A model generated the notes under the pieces. That model worked only from the letters and a program-made list of their open reading frames with translations. It was not told the origin of the DNA and searched no databases. This document shows positions 50,297 to 59,261 of a stretch of 64,000 nt of DNA, piece by piece. This DNA comes from an uncultured Caldilineaceae bacterium (GTDB taxonomy: Bacteria > Chloroflexota > Anaerolineae > Caldilineales > Caldilineaceae), in the NCBI GenBank assembly GCA_951812725.1, contig OX638330.1:5869405-5933404 (forward strand), in the 5' to 3' direction. Each line of letters begins with the position of its first letter. Within the stretch, counting starts at the first letter, position 1. The position numbers and the translations under genes are program-made.

Positions 50297-50598
50297 GTTC
50301 CCCGCCGTGCCTCAGACAAAGAGATCCCTCTTCCTCCAACCCCATCGCGACGCAGCAATTGGGCATTGCCTTACAGAGCTTCCCGACCTCCAGCGCTACA
50401 CTGGCACAGAGCGGCCCTCCGGAACGTGAAACTACCGTCCCCCAATTCCGTACTGCATAAAGAGGGCCCGAACACGCATGCCTGTCCCGTTTCAGAACAA
50501 CACGATTCGCGCCCATAGCGAAACGGCACTATAATTGCCCTGCCAGCCCTTTCTCTATCCGCAAATCACAACTGCCCGTACGCCAGGGATGAGAATAA

Positions 50599-52074
50599 AT
50601 GAAGAGACTCCTGATCACCGTCGTCCTGCTCGCTGTAATCGGTGCCGCCGGCTGGTTCGGCTTCCAACGCTTCCAGCAGAGCCGCGCCCAGCTTGACGAA
50701 CAGCCCCTCTACGAAACCGTCACCGTCGAACGCGGCTCCATCAGTAGCACCGTCAGCGCGACCGGCAGCATCGAGCCCGAAGCCGAAGTCGCCCTCTCCT
50801 TCCGCGCCAGCGGCCGTGTCGAGCAAGTGCTCGTATCCGTCGGCCAGCCCGTAGAGGCCGGCCAGCTCCTCGCCCAGCTCGACGTCACCGACGCCCTGCT
50901 CGCTCTCGAACAGGCCGAAGTCTCCCTCCAGATCAGCCGCGCCCAACTCGAAAAACTCGAAAAACCGCCTGCCGACTCCGATATCATCGCCGCCCAGGCC
51001 AACGTAACCGTCGCCCAGGCCAGCGTCGCCAGCGCCGAAGCTGCCCTCGCCAGCGCCCAGGCCAGCTACCGCCAGCTACTTGCCGGCGCCTCCGCCGCAG
51101 AGCTCGCCGTCCAGGAAGCCCAGGTCCGCCAGGCCGCCGTCAACGTCCGCCAGGCCCAGAGCAACTACGACGACATCAAGCACCTCCCCAACGCCGGCGC
51201 CATGCCGCAGGCAATCCAGCTCGAGCAAAACACCATCACCTACGAAGTCGCCCAGGCCCAGCTCGCCCTTACCCAACAGGGCGCCGACCAGGCCCAAATC
51301 GCCGCCGCCCTCGCCCAGATCGCCCAGGCCGAGCTCGGCGTCCGCCAGGCCCGCAGCAACCTGCTCGTCGCCCAGGACGGCCTCAACTCCCTCATCGCCG
51401 GCACCGACGCCGAAGACCTCGAAATCTCGCGCGCCCAGGTCCGCCAGGCCGAGCTCAGCAAACAGCAGGCCGAAGTCTCCCTCAACAACGCCATGCTCTA
51501 TGCCCCCATCAACAGCGTCGTCAGCCAGGTCAACCTGCGCCAGGGCGAGCTTTACGGCGGCAGCACCCTGCCCGCCATCGTCCTCACCGACCTCGTCAGC
51601 TTTCACATGACCGTCCTCGTCGACGAAATCGACGTCCGCCAGGTCCAGATCGGCCAGACCGTCCGTCTCAGCCTTGACGCCCTGCCCGACGCCGACATCT
51701 CCGGCCAGGTCACCAAAGTCTCCCCCACCGCCCGCGACGTCGGCGGCGTAGTCGCCTACGAAGTCGAAATCGTGCCCGAATCAACCGATGCCCAGCTGCG
51801 CGCCGGCATGAGCGCCACCGCCATCATAACCACCGCCAAAGTCGACAACATCCTGCTCGTCCCCAACCGCTACATCCAGCTCGACCGCGAATCCGGGCGC
51901 GCCTTTGTCCAGCGCATCGTCAACGAAGTCCCCACCCTCCAGGAAATCGAAATGGGCCTGCGCAACGACCGCTTCACCCAGATCCTCGCCGGCCTCGGCG
52001 ACGACGACAACATAGCACTCATCCGCACCAGCAGCGAAGACCAACTGCGCAGCGCAATCTTCGGCGGCAACTAG
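50599..52074 (+). CDS. Efflux periplasmic adaptor/HlyD-MacA family membrane fusion protein
   Basis: The product has 491 residues. One N-terminal helix (LLITVVLLAVIGAAGWFGF) is followed by a lipoyl-like barrel (GSISSTVSATGSIEPEAEV), a long Ala/Gln-rich coiled-coil hairpin (about 105-300), the second half of the lipoyl domain (NAMLYAPINSVVSQV) and a beta-barrel end. It would link the MacB-type transporter to the outside. A coiled coil this long, with repeated AQ pairs, is more than MacA usually has. It is the first gene of the operon. Confidence 0.87.
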   Translation: MKRLLITVVLLAVIGAAGWFGFQRFQQSRAQLDEQPLYETVTVERGSISSTVSATGSIEPEAEVALSFRASGRVEQVLVSVGQPVEAGQLLAQLDVTDALLALEQAEVSLQISRAQLEKLEKPPADSDIIAAQANVTVAQASVASAEAALASAQASYRQLLAGASAAELAVQEAQVRQAAVNVRQAQSNYDDIKHLPNAGAMPQAIQLEQNTITYEVAQAQLALTQQGADQAQIAAALAQIAQAELGVRQARSNLLVAQDGLNSLIAGTDAEDLEISRAQVRQAELSKQQAEVSLNNAMLYAPINSVVSQVNLRQGELYGGSTLPAIVLTDLVSFHMTVLVDEIDVRQVQIGQTVRLSLDALPDADISGQVTKVSPTARDVGGVVAYEVEIVPESTDAQLRAGMSATAIITTAKVDNILLVPNRYIQLDRESGRAFVQRIVNEVPTLQEIEMGLRNDRFTQILAGLGDDDNIALIRTSSEDQLRSAIFGGN

Positions 52075-52405
52075 CCGCCCCATCAAAAAGGTGTCCTTAC
52101 CAGCGGCCCTACCCGGCCCTCCATCTACAAAAAAATAGCAATTGCCCTTAACCTTCTTCGTGGCCCTCCGTGGACAAAAAGAAGCCGAAGTTGCCCTCCG
52201 TGGACAAAAAGAAGCTGAAGTGGCCGTTGACCTTCTGCAGTTGCCCTTGACCTTCTCCGTGGCCCTCCGTGTCCTCCGTGGACAAAAAGAAGTTGAAGTG
52301 GCCGTTGACCTTCTGCAGTTGCCCTTGACCTTCTCCGTGGCCCTCCGTGGACAAAAAGAAGTTGAAGTTGCCCTTAGTCGACAAACCACCAACCGAGTAC
52401 AAACG
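52075..52405. other. 331-base spacer filled by repeat array I
   Basis: Array I runs from 52086 to 52378 inside what is otherwise a tight operon. Confidence 0.6.
52086..52378 (+). repeat. 46-bp-family repeat array I
   Basis: Units read CTCCGTGGCCCTCCGTGGAC, AAAAAGAAGTTGAAGTGG and CCGTTGACCTTCTGCAGTTG. It happens to be open in the reading frame of the following ATPase gene. Confidence 0.9.
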
Positions 52406-53233
52406 GTGTCACTAAAAACTAACAACCAAAAACTAAAAACCGCCCTCCAAAGCCCCAACGGCGCCGATCCCCCACAAAACGCCAATTCAGTCATCGAAGC
52501 CATCGAGCTCACCAAAACCTACACAATGGGCGACATGGAAGTCCGCGCCCTCCGCGGCGTCGACCTCAACATCCAACTCGGCGAAATGGTCGCCGTCATG
52601 GGCCCCAGCGGCAGCGGCAAATCCACCCTCATGAACATCATCGGCTGCCTCGACGTTCCCACCTCCGGCCTCTACCGCCTTGACGGCACCGACGTCGGCG
52701 CCCTCGACGACAACAGCCTTGCCGAAATTCGCAGCCTCAAAATCGGCTTCGTCTTCCAAAGCTTCAACCTCCTCCCCCGCACCAGTGCCCAGGCCAACGT
52801 CGAGCTCCCCCTCCTCTACGCCGGCATCAGCGGCCGTGACCGTCATCAGCGCGCCGCCCAGGCCCTCCACCTCGTCGGCCTCGACGACCGCCGCGACCAC
52901 AAACCAAACGAACTCTCCGGCGGCCAGCAACAGCGCGTCGCCATCGCCCGCGCCCTTATCAACCAGCCCAAACTCATCCTCGCCGACGAACCTACCGGCA
53001 ATCTCGATACCAAAACCAGCGACGAAATCATGGACCTCCTCCAGCGCCTCAACCGCCAGCAGGGCATCACCATCGTCTTCGTCACCCACGACCCCGAAAT
53101 CGCCCAATACTGCAGCCGCATCGTCAACTTCCGCGACGGTCGCATCGAAAGCGACCAAAACAACCACACCACCCAACCCGAACAACCGCCGCCCGAGCCA
53201 ACCGCCAGCAGCCTGGAAGCCGCCACCAACTAA
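52406..53233 (+). CDS. ABC export ATPase (MacB/LolD type)
   Basis: The product has 275 residues if GTG 52406 is the start. Walker A GPSGSGKST, signature LSGGQQQR and Walker B LILADEPTGNLD are intact. Between the GTG and the conserved IEAIELTKTYTMGDMEV there is no other usual start codon, and residues 2-14 are encoded by an ACT element, so the N-terminus is odd. It may be translated by coupling, or from a rare start nearer 52490. Works with the permease that follows. Confidence 0.8.
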   Translation: MSLKTNNQKLKTALQSPNGADPPQNANSVIEAIELTKTYTMGDMEVRALRGVDLNIQLGEMVAVMGPSGSGKSTLMNIIGCLDVPTSGLYRLDGTDVGALDDNSLAEIRSLKIGFVFQSFNLLPRTSAQANVELPLLYAGISGRDRHQRAAQALHLVGLDDRRDHKPNELSGGQQQRVAIARALINQPKLILADEPTGNLDTKTSDEIMDLLQRLNRQQGITIVFVTHDPEIAQYCSRIVNFRDGRIESDQNNHTTQPEQPPPEPTASSLEAATN

Positions 53234-53265
53234 AAACTGAAAACTGGAAACCAAAAACTGCCCTC

Positions 53266-54513
53266 ATGTCCTTCTACGAATCCTTCCGCGTCGCCGTTAT
53301 CGCCCTCGCAGCCAACAAACTGCGCTCCATCCTCACCATGCTCGGCATCATCATCGGTGTCAGCGCAGTAATCGCCCTCATGAGCATCGGCCGCGGCGTC
53401 GAACAATTCTTCGTCGACCAATTCACCAGCCTCGGCACCAACCTCCTCTACGTCTTCCCCGGCCAGCTCAGCGACGGCCCCCCCAGCGAACGCGCCCGCA
53501 ACCGCGGCATCCTCACCCTCAGCGACAGCCACGCCATCAACAACCCCCTGCGCGTCCCCGACGTCATCGCCGTCGCCCCCGAAGTGCGCGGCAACGCCCT
53601 CATCGCCCGCGGCAGCAGTGACATGGACGTCTCCGTCAGCGGCGTTACCGCCAGCTACCAGGATGCCCTTTCCGGCGAGGCCGCCATCGGCGTCTTCCTC
53701 ACCGATACCGACGTCGAAGAGCGCAGCCGCGTCGTCGTCATCGGCTCCGACGTCTTCGGCCGCCTCTTCGAACCCTACGAAGACCCGCTCGACCAGACCG
53801 TCCGCGTCAATAACATTACCTTCCGCGTCATCGGCGTCATGGAAGAACGCGGCGCCGGCGTCGGCGGCGCCAACCTCGACGAAATGATCTTCATCCCCCT
53901 CACCACCGTCCAGGACCGCCTCTTCCGCCGTCGCACCGTCAGCGGCGACTACGAAGTCAACCTCATCTACGCCTCCGTCGTCTCCGAAGATCGCATGGCC
54001 CAGGCCCAGGAACAGATCTCCGAACTCCTGCGCGAACGCCACAACATCGCCTTCCAGGGCGAAGACGACTTCGTCATCATCAACCAGTCCGACCTCATCT
54101 CCATCTTCGGCGACATCCTCAGCGCCATGACCCTCTTCCTCAGCGCCATCGCCTTTATCAGCCTCGTCGTTGGCGGCATCGGCATCATGAACATCATGCT
54201 CGTCAGCGTCACCGAACGAACCCGCGAAATCGGTCTCCGCAAAGCCGTCGGCGCAAAACGCCGCAACGTCCTCAGCCAGTTCCTTATCGAAGCCGTTACC
54301 CTCTCCCTCATCGGCGGTATGCTCGGCATCGCCCTCGGCGCCGGCGGCGCAGTCGCAGCCACCTCCTTCGTCCCCGACTTCAGCGCCGTCGTCGGCATCG
54401 ACGCCATCGCCATCGCCATCCTCTTCTCCATGGCCGTCGGCCTCTTCTTCGGCATCTATCCCGCCTACCGCGCCAGCCGTCTCAACCCCATCGACGCCCT
54501 CCGCTATGAATAA
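53266..54513 (+). CDS. ABC export permease (MacB/FtsX type)
   Basis: The product has 415 residues. The first helix (SILTMLGIIIGVSAVIALMS) is followed by a MacB-type periplasmic domain (about 45-270) and three helices of the FtsX domain with the motif TERTREIGLRKAVGAKRRNV. The start follows an ACT element directly. It overlaps the next gene by 8 bases. Confidence 0.9.
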   Translation: MSFYESFRVAVIALAANKLRSILTMLGIIIGVSAVIALMSIGRGVEQFFVDQFTSLGTNLLYVFPGQLSDGPPSERARNRGILTLSDSHAINNPLRVPDVIAVAPEVRGNALIARGSSDMDVSVSGVTASYQDALSGEAAIGVFLTDTDVEERSRVVVIGSDVFGRLFEPYEDPLDQTVRVNNITFRVIGVMEERGAGVGGANLDEMIFIPLTTVQDRLFRRRTVSGDYEVNLIYASVVSEDRMAQAQEQISELLRERHNIAFQGEDDFVIINQSDLISIFGDILSAMTLFLSAIAFISLVVGGIGIMNIMLVSVTERTREIGLRKAVGAKRRNVLSQFLIEAVTLSLIGGMLGIALGAGGAVAATSFVPDFSAVVGIDAIAIAILFSMAVGLFFGIYPAYRASRLNPIDALRYE

Positions 54514-55501
54514 CCCATCCCCTCCCCCCGCCCTCCCCCTGCAGTTCCCCCGCAGTTTCCCTGCCGTTCCCCTGCCCTTCCCCCGCAGTTCCCCTGCAAT
54601 TATCCTTCTCCTCGCCTTCACCCTCCTCCTCACCGCCTGCGGTCGCCGCCCGTCCGAACCCACGCCCCTCCCGCCCGGCACACGCGTCGTCCAACCCACC
54701 CCCGACTTCAGCGCCCCCGCCCAAGTCGGCTCCAGCACAAACACCGCCGCCCAAGCCGTCCGCACCCGCCTCGCCCAACAACAAACGCAAACAGCCCCCA
54801 CGCCCGCCTCCACCCTAACCCCAGCAGTTCCCCCCGCCGTTTCCCCTGCAGTTTCCCCCGCCCTCGACGTTTCCCTCGAAGTCTTCAGCCGCCCCAACGC
54901 TCTCGGCATCCTTGCCGGCGGCGGCATCCTCTACGCCGCGCCCGGCGGCGCAGCCCGCGCCAACCTCCAGGTCGGCGCAACCCTCACCATCACCGGCCGC
55001 TCCGCCGACAGCGCCTGGTTCGCCGCCTACCTCGCCGACGGCACCGCCGGCTGGGTACCCGCCGCCCAGGTCCGCGTCTTCGGCGACACCGCCGAGCTCG
55101 AAACCGTCCAGGAATCCCTTGGCCCTGCCGTCGTCGCTACCCTCATCGCCCAGGCCAGCCAGCCCCAGGCCCCTATAACCATCGCCACCGCCACCCCCGC
55201 CACCGCATCCGCAACCGACCCAGACCAAACCGACCCCGCCCCCACCGCCGCCCCCCGGATAACCGGCCCCGCCGTCACCGTCATCGTCGAAGGCGCCAAC
55301 CTCCGCGCCGGCCCCGGCACCGACTACCCCGTCGTCAGTGTCCTCTACCAGGACGACACCGCCCCCCTCCTTGGCCGCAACCAAACCGCCGACTGGCTCC
55401 AGCTCCGGCTCCCCCAAACCACCGGCTGGATCTTCGCCACCCTCGTCCAAACCACAGTCCCCATCGACGACCTCCCCCAAATCGACCCACCCCCCAACTA
55501 A
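54506..55501 (+). CDS. Lipoprotein with two SH3-like domains
   Basis: The product has 331 residues. Residues 31-45 form a lipoprotein signal (IILLLAFTLLLTAC, Cys45), but residues 9-30 before it are encoded by CCCTGCAGTTCC-like repeats, giving Pro/Phe-rich sequence that is unusual before a signal. A second stretch of the same repeat encodes VPPAVSPAVSP at about 110-120. Two bacterial SH3 domains follow (GGGILYAAPGGAARANLQVG and VEGANLRAGPGTDYPVVSVL), which normally bind cell wall. It overlaps the permease gene by 8 bases, so it likely belongs to the export operon. Confidence 0.75.
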   Translation: MNNPSPPPALPLQFPRSFPAVPLPFPRSSPAIILLLAFTLLLTACGRRPSEPTPLPPGTRVVQPTPDFSAPAQVGSSTNTAAQAVRTRLAQQQTQTAPTPASTLTPAVPPAVSPAVSPALDVSLEVFSRPNALGILAGGGILYAAPGGAARANLQVGATLTITGRSADSAWFAAYLADGTAGWVPAAQVRVFGDTAELETVQESLGPAVVATLIAQASQPQAPITIATATPATASATDPDQTDPAPTAAPRITGPAVTVIVEGANLRAGPGTDYPVVSVLYQDDTAPLLGRNQTADWLQLRLPQTTGWIFATLVQTTVPIDDLPQIDPPPN

Positions 55502-55974
55502 CTCCTACACCCTGCCGTTCCCCTGCAGTTCTTCGTGCCCCTTCGCGTTCCTTCGCGGATCATCTGCAGTTCGCCGTTCTCCGCGCCCTCCGCAGATCAA
55601 AAGCAGTTGCCGTTCTCCGTGTTCCTCCGTGTCCTCCGTGGACAAAAAGCAGTTGCCCTTCTCCGCGCCCCTCCGCGTCCTCCGCGGACCAAAAGCAGTT
55701 GCCGTTCTCCGCTCCCCTCCGCGTCCTCCGCGGACAAAAAGCAGTTGCCGTTCTCCGTGTTCCTCCGTGTCCTCCGTGGACAAAAAGCAGTTGCCGTTCT
55801 CCGCGCCCCGCCGCGCCCTCCGCGGACAAAGGCTCTTCCTTCCACGACGCAGCTGTTCACTAAGAACTGACCTCCGCTCCCCGCCCTTCCCCTAGCCCCC
55901 AGCCCCTATCCATGCTACAATCCCCATACAGCGCCGCACCGCCCGCCGCCCTCCGTATTCCAATAGGAGCCAAC
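55502..55974. other. 473-base spacer, mostly repeat array J
   Basis: Array J, then an ACT element at 55854-55871, then a C-rich stretch. TAGGAG precedes the next start by 7 bases. Confidence 0.6.
55525..55832 (+). repeat. 46-bp-family repeat array J
   Basis: Six or so units with TTCTCCGYG, TYCCTCCGYG, TCCTCCGYGGAC, AAAAAGCAGTTGCCG. C and T at the three Y positions tend to change together inside a unit. Confidence 0.9.
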
Positions 55975-56892
55975 ATGCAGTCCATCAAGACCCCGTCAGG
56001 CGTGCCCCCAGACCGGGCAGCCCCGGACCAGGCTTACGCCTTCGCCCCCGACCATGGCCGCCGCGTCACCAAGGAAGAGTACTGGGCCAGGTGGTACGAA
56101 AACCCCTACCCCAACCTCGACGTCAGCTACGAATGGAACAACGGCATCCTGGAGGCCAAACCCTTGCCCAACTACCCCCAAATCATGCTGTATCGCTGGT
56201 TTAGCCATCTCCTTGGCCACTTTCTTGAAGTCAATCCCATCGCCAAAGTGATCGATCTGGAGACCGGCGTCAGCATGACGGTCTTGGATGCGGCTGAGCC
56301 GTCAGGGAAATGGGAGGTCGTCTACAAACCGGACCTTGGCGTCGTCCTGAACGACAACCCTGCCTCGTGGGGCGCGATTGAACAACGCGCCTATGAAGGA
56401 ATATGTGACCTGATCGTGGAAGCGGTTTCGGATTCGACGCAGGCGGAGGTGCGGCGGGACACCGAGGAGAAGAGAAGCGGCTACGCCCGCGCCGGCGTGA
56501 AGGAATACTTCATTCTCGACCCCAGCGATCGACACATGCATTTTCTTCATCTGACAAGCGATGGTCGCTACATCGAGATCCAGCCTGACGCAGCAGGCGT
56601 AATCCATTCGCGCGTACTGCCCGGCTTCCGCTTCCGCCGCGCCGACCTGCTCAAAAAGCCGGATCAGACAGATCTGTCACTGGACGCAATCTACGCCAAC
56701 TATGTCATACCCGGCCACCGGGATTCTGTTCAGAGGGCCGAAGCTGAGGCCGAGGCACGCCGCCAGGCCGAGCAACGGACCCAGCAGGCCGAGCAAAGAG
56801 CGACCGCCGAAACCACAGCCCGCCGCCAGGCCGAGGAACGGAATCGAGCCCTGCAAGCCGAGATCGCCCGCCTCCGCCGGCAACGCCCCTGA
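55975..56892 (+). CDS. Uma2 family (DUF820) PD-(D/E)XK-like protein with helical tail
   Basis: The product has 305 residues. The nuclease-like core has YEWNNGILEAKPLP, YKPDLGVVL, DLIVEAVSDST, RRDTEEKRSGYARAGVKEYF and ILDPSDRHMHF. The tail from about 250 is a helical Ala/Glu/Gln/Arg repeat (RRQAEQRTQQAEQRATAETT), likely a coiled coil. Uma2 proteins are very numerous in Chloroflexota and Cyanobacteria and their role is unproven. TAGGAG stands 7 bases before the ATG at 55975. Confidence 0.82.
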   Translation: MQSIKTPSGVPPDRAAPDQAYAFAPDHGRRVTKEEYWARWYENPYPNLDVSYEWNNGILEAKPLPNYPQIMLYRWFSHLLGHFLEVNPIAKVIDLETGVSMTVLDAAEPSGKWEVVYKPDLGVVLNDNPASWGAIEQRAYEGICDLIVEAVSDSTQAEVRRDTEEKRSGYARAGVKEYFILDPSDRHMHFLHLTSDGRYIEIQPDAAGVIHSRVLPGFRFRRADLLKKPDQTDLSLDAIYANYVIPGHRDSVQRAEAEAEARRQAEQRTQQAEQRATAETTARRQAEERNRALQAEIARLRRQRP

Positions 56893-57130
56893 TCCCCAAC
56901 AGGCCCCCAAGCCCGATATACCCACGCAGCCGCGCCCCCGCCCTTCCCCCTGCCCTTCCCGTTCCGAACGCAAAGCCGGCCTGCGAGCACAATAGATCAC
57001 AGTTACCGACGGCCAGTAGAACCGTCCGCTACCGGGTACGAAAAACTGAGCTCTCACGTGGGGCAGTTTTCTCGGAAGCTGTCGAGGAGAACCGGTCTGC
57101 GACTATGGGGAATGAACGACGAGCCGGCAA

Positions 57131-57730
57131 CTAGGATTCAAGCAAGTCTCGAAGAGAGATGACTGGCGTGACCCGATTGTGAATTGTCAAACCCTTGTAC
57201 TTTCCATCAAAGCGCACATCGTCGGCTTCTCCCAGGTAAACAGGAGACTTGACGTGATCTCTGGAAGGCTTTTCACCTATCTGCCAGTACTTTATACTGA
57301 ACTCTGACCTGCTCAAGTCTGAGCAGCTGTCAGTGTTAAAAACAGACAGAAGATAATCAAACAATGGCTGTGACCAGCGCAACTGCGCATAGCCGTTCAC
57401 TTCATGTTTAGGATCGTTTTCTTCAGGAAGTGTCTGCTTAAGTTCAACAAAAATCGCAAAATAACTACCATCTGTTTTTCCTACAATCAAGTAGTCACAG
57501 CGTTTCATCCAGTTCTTTGGCTTGTTCCCATAAAACAACTCCCATTTCTTGGCATCTTCAGGACTGATAATTACAATTGATTCTGGAATCTCCTCGATCC
57601 TTAGAGTCATGTCAACATTCGAGTTCTTCTCAAACAGTTCAACCGTGTCACCCTCTCTCTTGCACGCCGGCAGCCTTTTATCCGTGCGCACATGACCGTC
57701 AACCCACGAAACAAACTCCACCTCATCCAT
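57131..57730 (-). CDS. Small PD-(D/E)XK-like protein, partner of the ATPase
   Basis: The product has 199 residues. The segment CDYLIVGKTDG then FAIFVELKQT gives D79, E96 and K98 with the D-x(16)-E-x-K spacing of PD-(D/E)XK nucleases, followed by a helix with GYAQLRWSQPLFDYLL as in their Gln motif. It therefore could be a nuclease, though no close family is recognised. Its start overlaps the end of the ATPase gene by 8 bases, so the two are translationally coupled. AT-rich codons differ from the core region. A Shine-Dalgarno (AAAAAGGGG) lies inside the ATPase coding end. Confidence 0.72.
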   Translation of the reverse strand: MDEVEFVSWVDGHVRTDKRLPACKREGDTVELFEKNSNVDMTLRIEEIPESIVIISPEDAKKWELFYGNKPKNWMKRCDYLIVGKTDGSYFAIFVELKQTLPEENDPKHEVNGYAQLRWSQPLFDYLLSVFNTDSCSDLSRSEFSIKYWQIGEKPSRDHVKSPVYLGEADDVRFDGKYKGLTIHNRVTPVISLRDLLES

Positions 57731-59162
57731 CCCCTTTTTCCCTCTCTATTCGTGTAAACAGCTCCCGTGCCCTCCTGTTGATGTCATCAATCGTCTGGTC
57801 GAAGACCGGCATCTGAATGCCGTACTCGTCCACCCTGTTGGGTACCAGCGTGCCCCCCTCCGCCGTGTAAGCCCGGATCTGGCCTGGTGACAGTGCATCG
57901 ACCTCCCGATAACCCAGTCTTTCCATCGTCTCCTCCTTCCGCGCAAAGCCGCTGCTAAGCATAATCAGATTGTTCACCTCCTTCACGATATAATCGCTGT
58001 GCGTGGTTATCAAGACCTGATTGCCGGAATACACCAGTTCTGCCAGCAACCGCGCGAGTTTGATCTGGTTTGTCGTGTCAAGATGACTTTCCGGCTCATC
58101 GATGATGATAAAGCGGCTTATATCCACATCATAAATGTACTTCAAAAAGAAGTGCAGTCCCGACAACTCCCATGCTGACGAAGATGCGAGATGCAAAGGA
58201 ATGTCAAATCCGGCTCCTTTGCCTGGGCTTGATGTCAGGCGCACCGAGTCGTCTACAATTTTGAAGCGGCCGCGCAACATCTCTTCTATGGGTCCGGCAT
58301 AATCTTCCGATGTGTCGTTTCTATAATACTCTGCTAAGCGAGGGATTCTTCTGAAGAAATCTATGTTGTCATGTACAGGCAGAGGATAATTGCCTATGTC
58401 TTGTAACGGCTCCATGTCGAAAGGCAGGGCATCGTTCGATTCGCGCTCCTTGAATTTCATGGAACGAACGTACTGGCTGCTGACGTAATCCAATTCACTG
58501 ATGAACAGCGGGATAGTATGGCGTGCAGAAGAAAAGATATACGGGTTCTGCACAAACATGAATGCGCCCCCCAAAAGGAACTGCAAATATGTACGCACGA
58601 ACACCCGCTCCAACTCACCCGGCGAAAGAGGTCTGAGTCCCGTCGTTGTATCGTTAGCCAGGTTCACAACAACCTTCCCCCCATCGTGGTCCCAATTGAT
58701 GGACCTCCCTCTCTGATCAAGATGTGCGCGAAACCCAAAGCCTCTCAGAATGGAATCGCTTCGGTAACTGACTCGCAACGACGCGCCTCGAAAGTACTCT
58801 GGCGACGCGTTAAAGGTGCGGGATATCCCGTTTTCCGAATACTCCTTTGCCATCTCCACCACCAAACGGTCGCGTTCATGTTCCCGCAACTCTGTGCTCA
58901 TATCCCACATAACCTGGCCGTCGTCTCGCAACCTTCGTGTTGCCTCCTCAACTGGACCTGCCCCAATCTCTTTAAAATGATTCTCAACAAAACTGTTCCC
59001 CCAGCTGCCGGAAAACTGCCTGCCGAACCCATTCAGGAATCCATACAGCGCATAAACAATATTGGTCTTGCCCGTATTATTGAGGCCGGAAATGATCGTG
59101 AGATCGCCCAGCTCCAACTCTGCCTTCCTGATCGGCCCAAGATTCTCAAATGTGAATTTCAT
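57723..59162 (-). CDS. OLD/SMC-like AAA family ATPase
   Basis: The product has 479 residues. Walker A GLNNTGKT at 26-33 after MKFTFENLGPIRKAELELGD, Walker B FIIIDEPESHLD at 351-362 and the H-loop ITTHSDYIV with H388 are the marks of ABC-type AAA_15/AAA_21 ATPases used in OLD, Gabija, Septu and PARIS defence proteins. No TOPRIM or HNH domain is fused; the C-terminus (about 400-479) is short. Start 59162 is chosen because GGAAGGGG precedes and the frame further up is repeat translation. It forms an overlapping two-gene unit with the PD-(D/E)XK-like gene. Confidence 0.82.
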   Translation of the reverse strand: MKFTFENLGPIRKAELELGDLTIISGLNNTGKTNIVYALYGFLNGFGRQFSGSWGNSFVENHFKEIGAGPVEEATRRLRDDGQVMWDMSTELREHERDRLVVEMAKEYSENGISRTFNASPEYFRGASLRVSYRSDSILRGFGFRAHLDQRGRSINWDHDGGKVVVNLANDTTTGLRPLSPGELERVFVRTYLQFLLGGAFMFVQNPYIFSSARHTIPLFISELDYVSSQYVRSMKFKERESNDALPFDMEPLQDIGNYPLPVHDNIDFFRRIPRLAEYYRNDTSEDYAGPIEEMLRGRFKIVDDSVRLTSSPGKGAGFDIPLHLASSSAWELSGLHFFLKYIYDVDISRFIIIDEPESHLDTTNQIKLARLLAELVYSGNQVLITTHSDYIVKEVNNLIMLSSGFARKEETMERLGYREVDALSPGQIRAYTAEGGTLVPNRVDEYGIQMPVFDQTIDDINRRARELFTRIEREKGDG

Positions 59163-59261
59163 TCCTGCACCCCTTCCCTGCTCGATCAAAAGCGACAATG
59201 GATCTGCAGGTAAATAATAATCAATGAAATGGCAAAGTACCAATGGAAGAAGCGCAAGGCG

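Larger units (their letters stand above)
49309..50598. other. 1.3-kb spacer: dispersed repeat, array H and the export operon upstream region
   Basis: Holds the second GC-rich hairpin repeat, array H, and about 300 bases before the next gene with a TATAAT at 50530-50535 but no good -35 box. Confidence 0.55.

Noticed and set aside
53230..54927. 565-codon antisense frame over the MacB-type permease
   Set aside because: Shadow frame rich in Gly, Asp, Glu and Val typical of GC-rich antisense; the + strand frame has conserved FtsX motifs.
57131..59162. Naming the ATPase pair as Gabija, Septu or PARIS
   Set aside because: No TOPRIM, HNH, UvrD-like helicase or DUF4435 motif can be seen in either protein, so a specific name is not supported.
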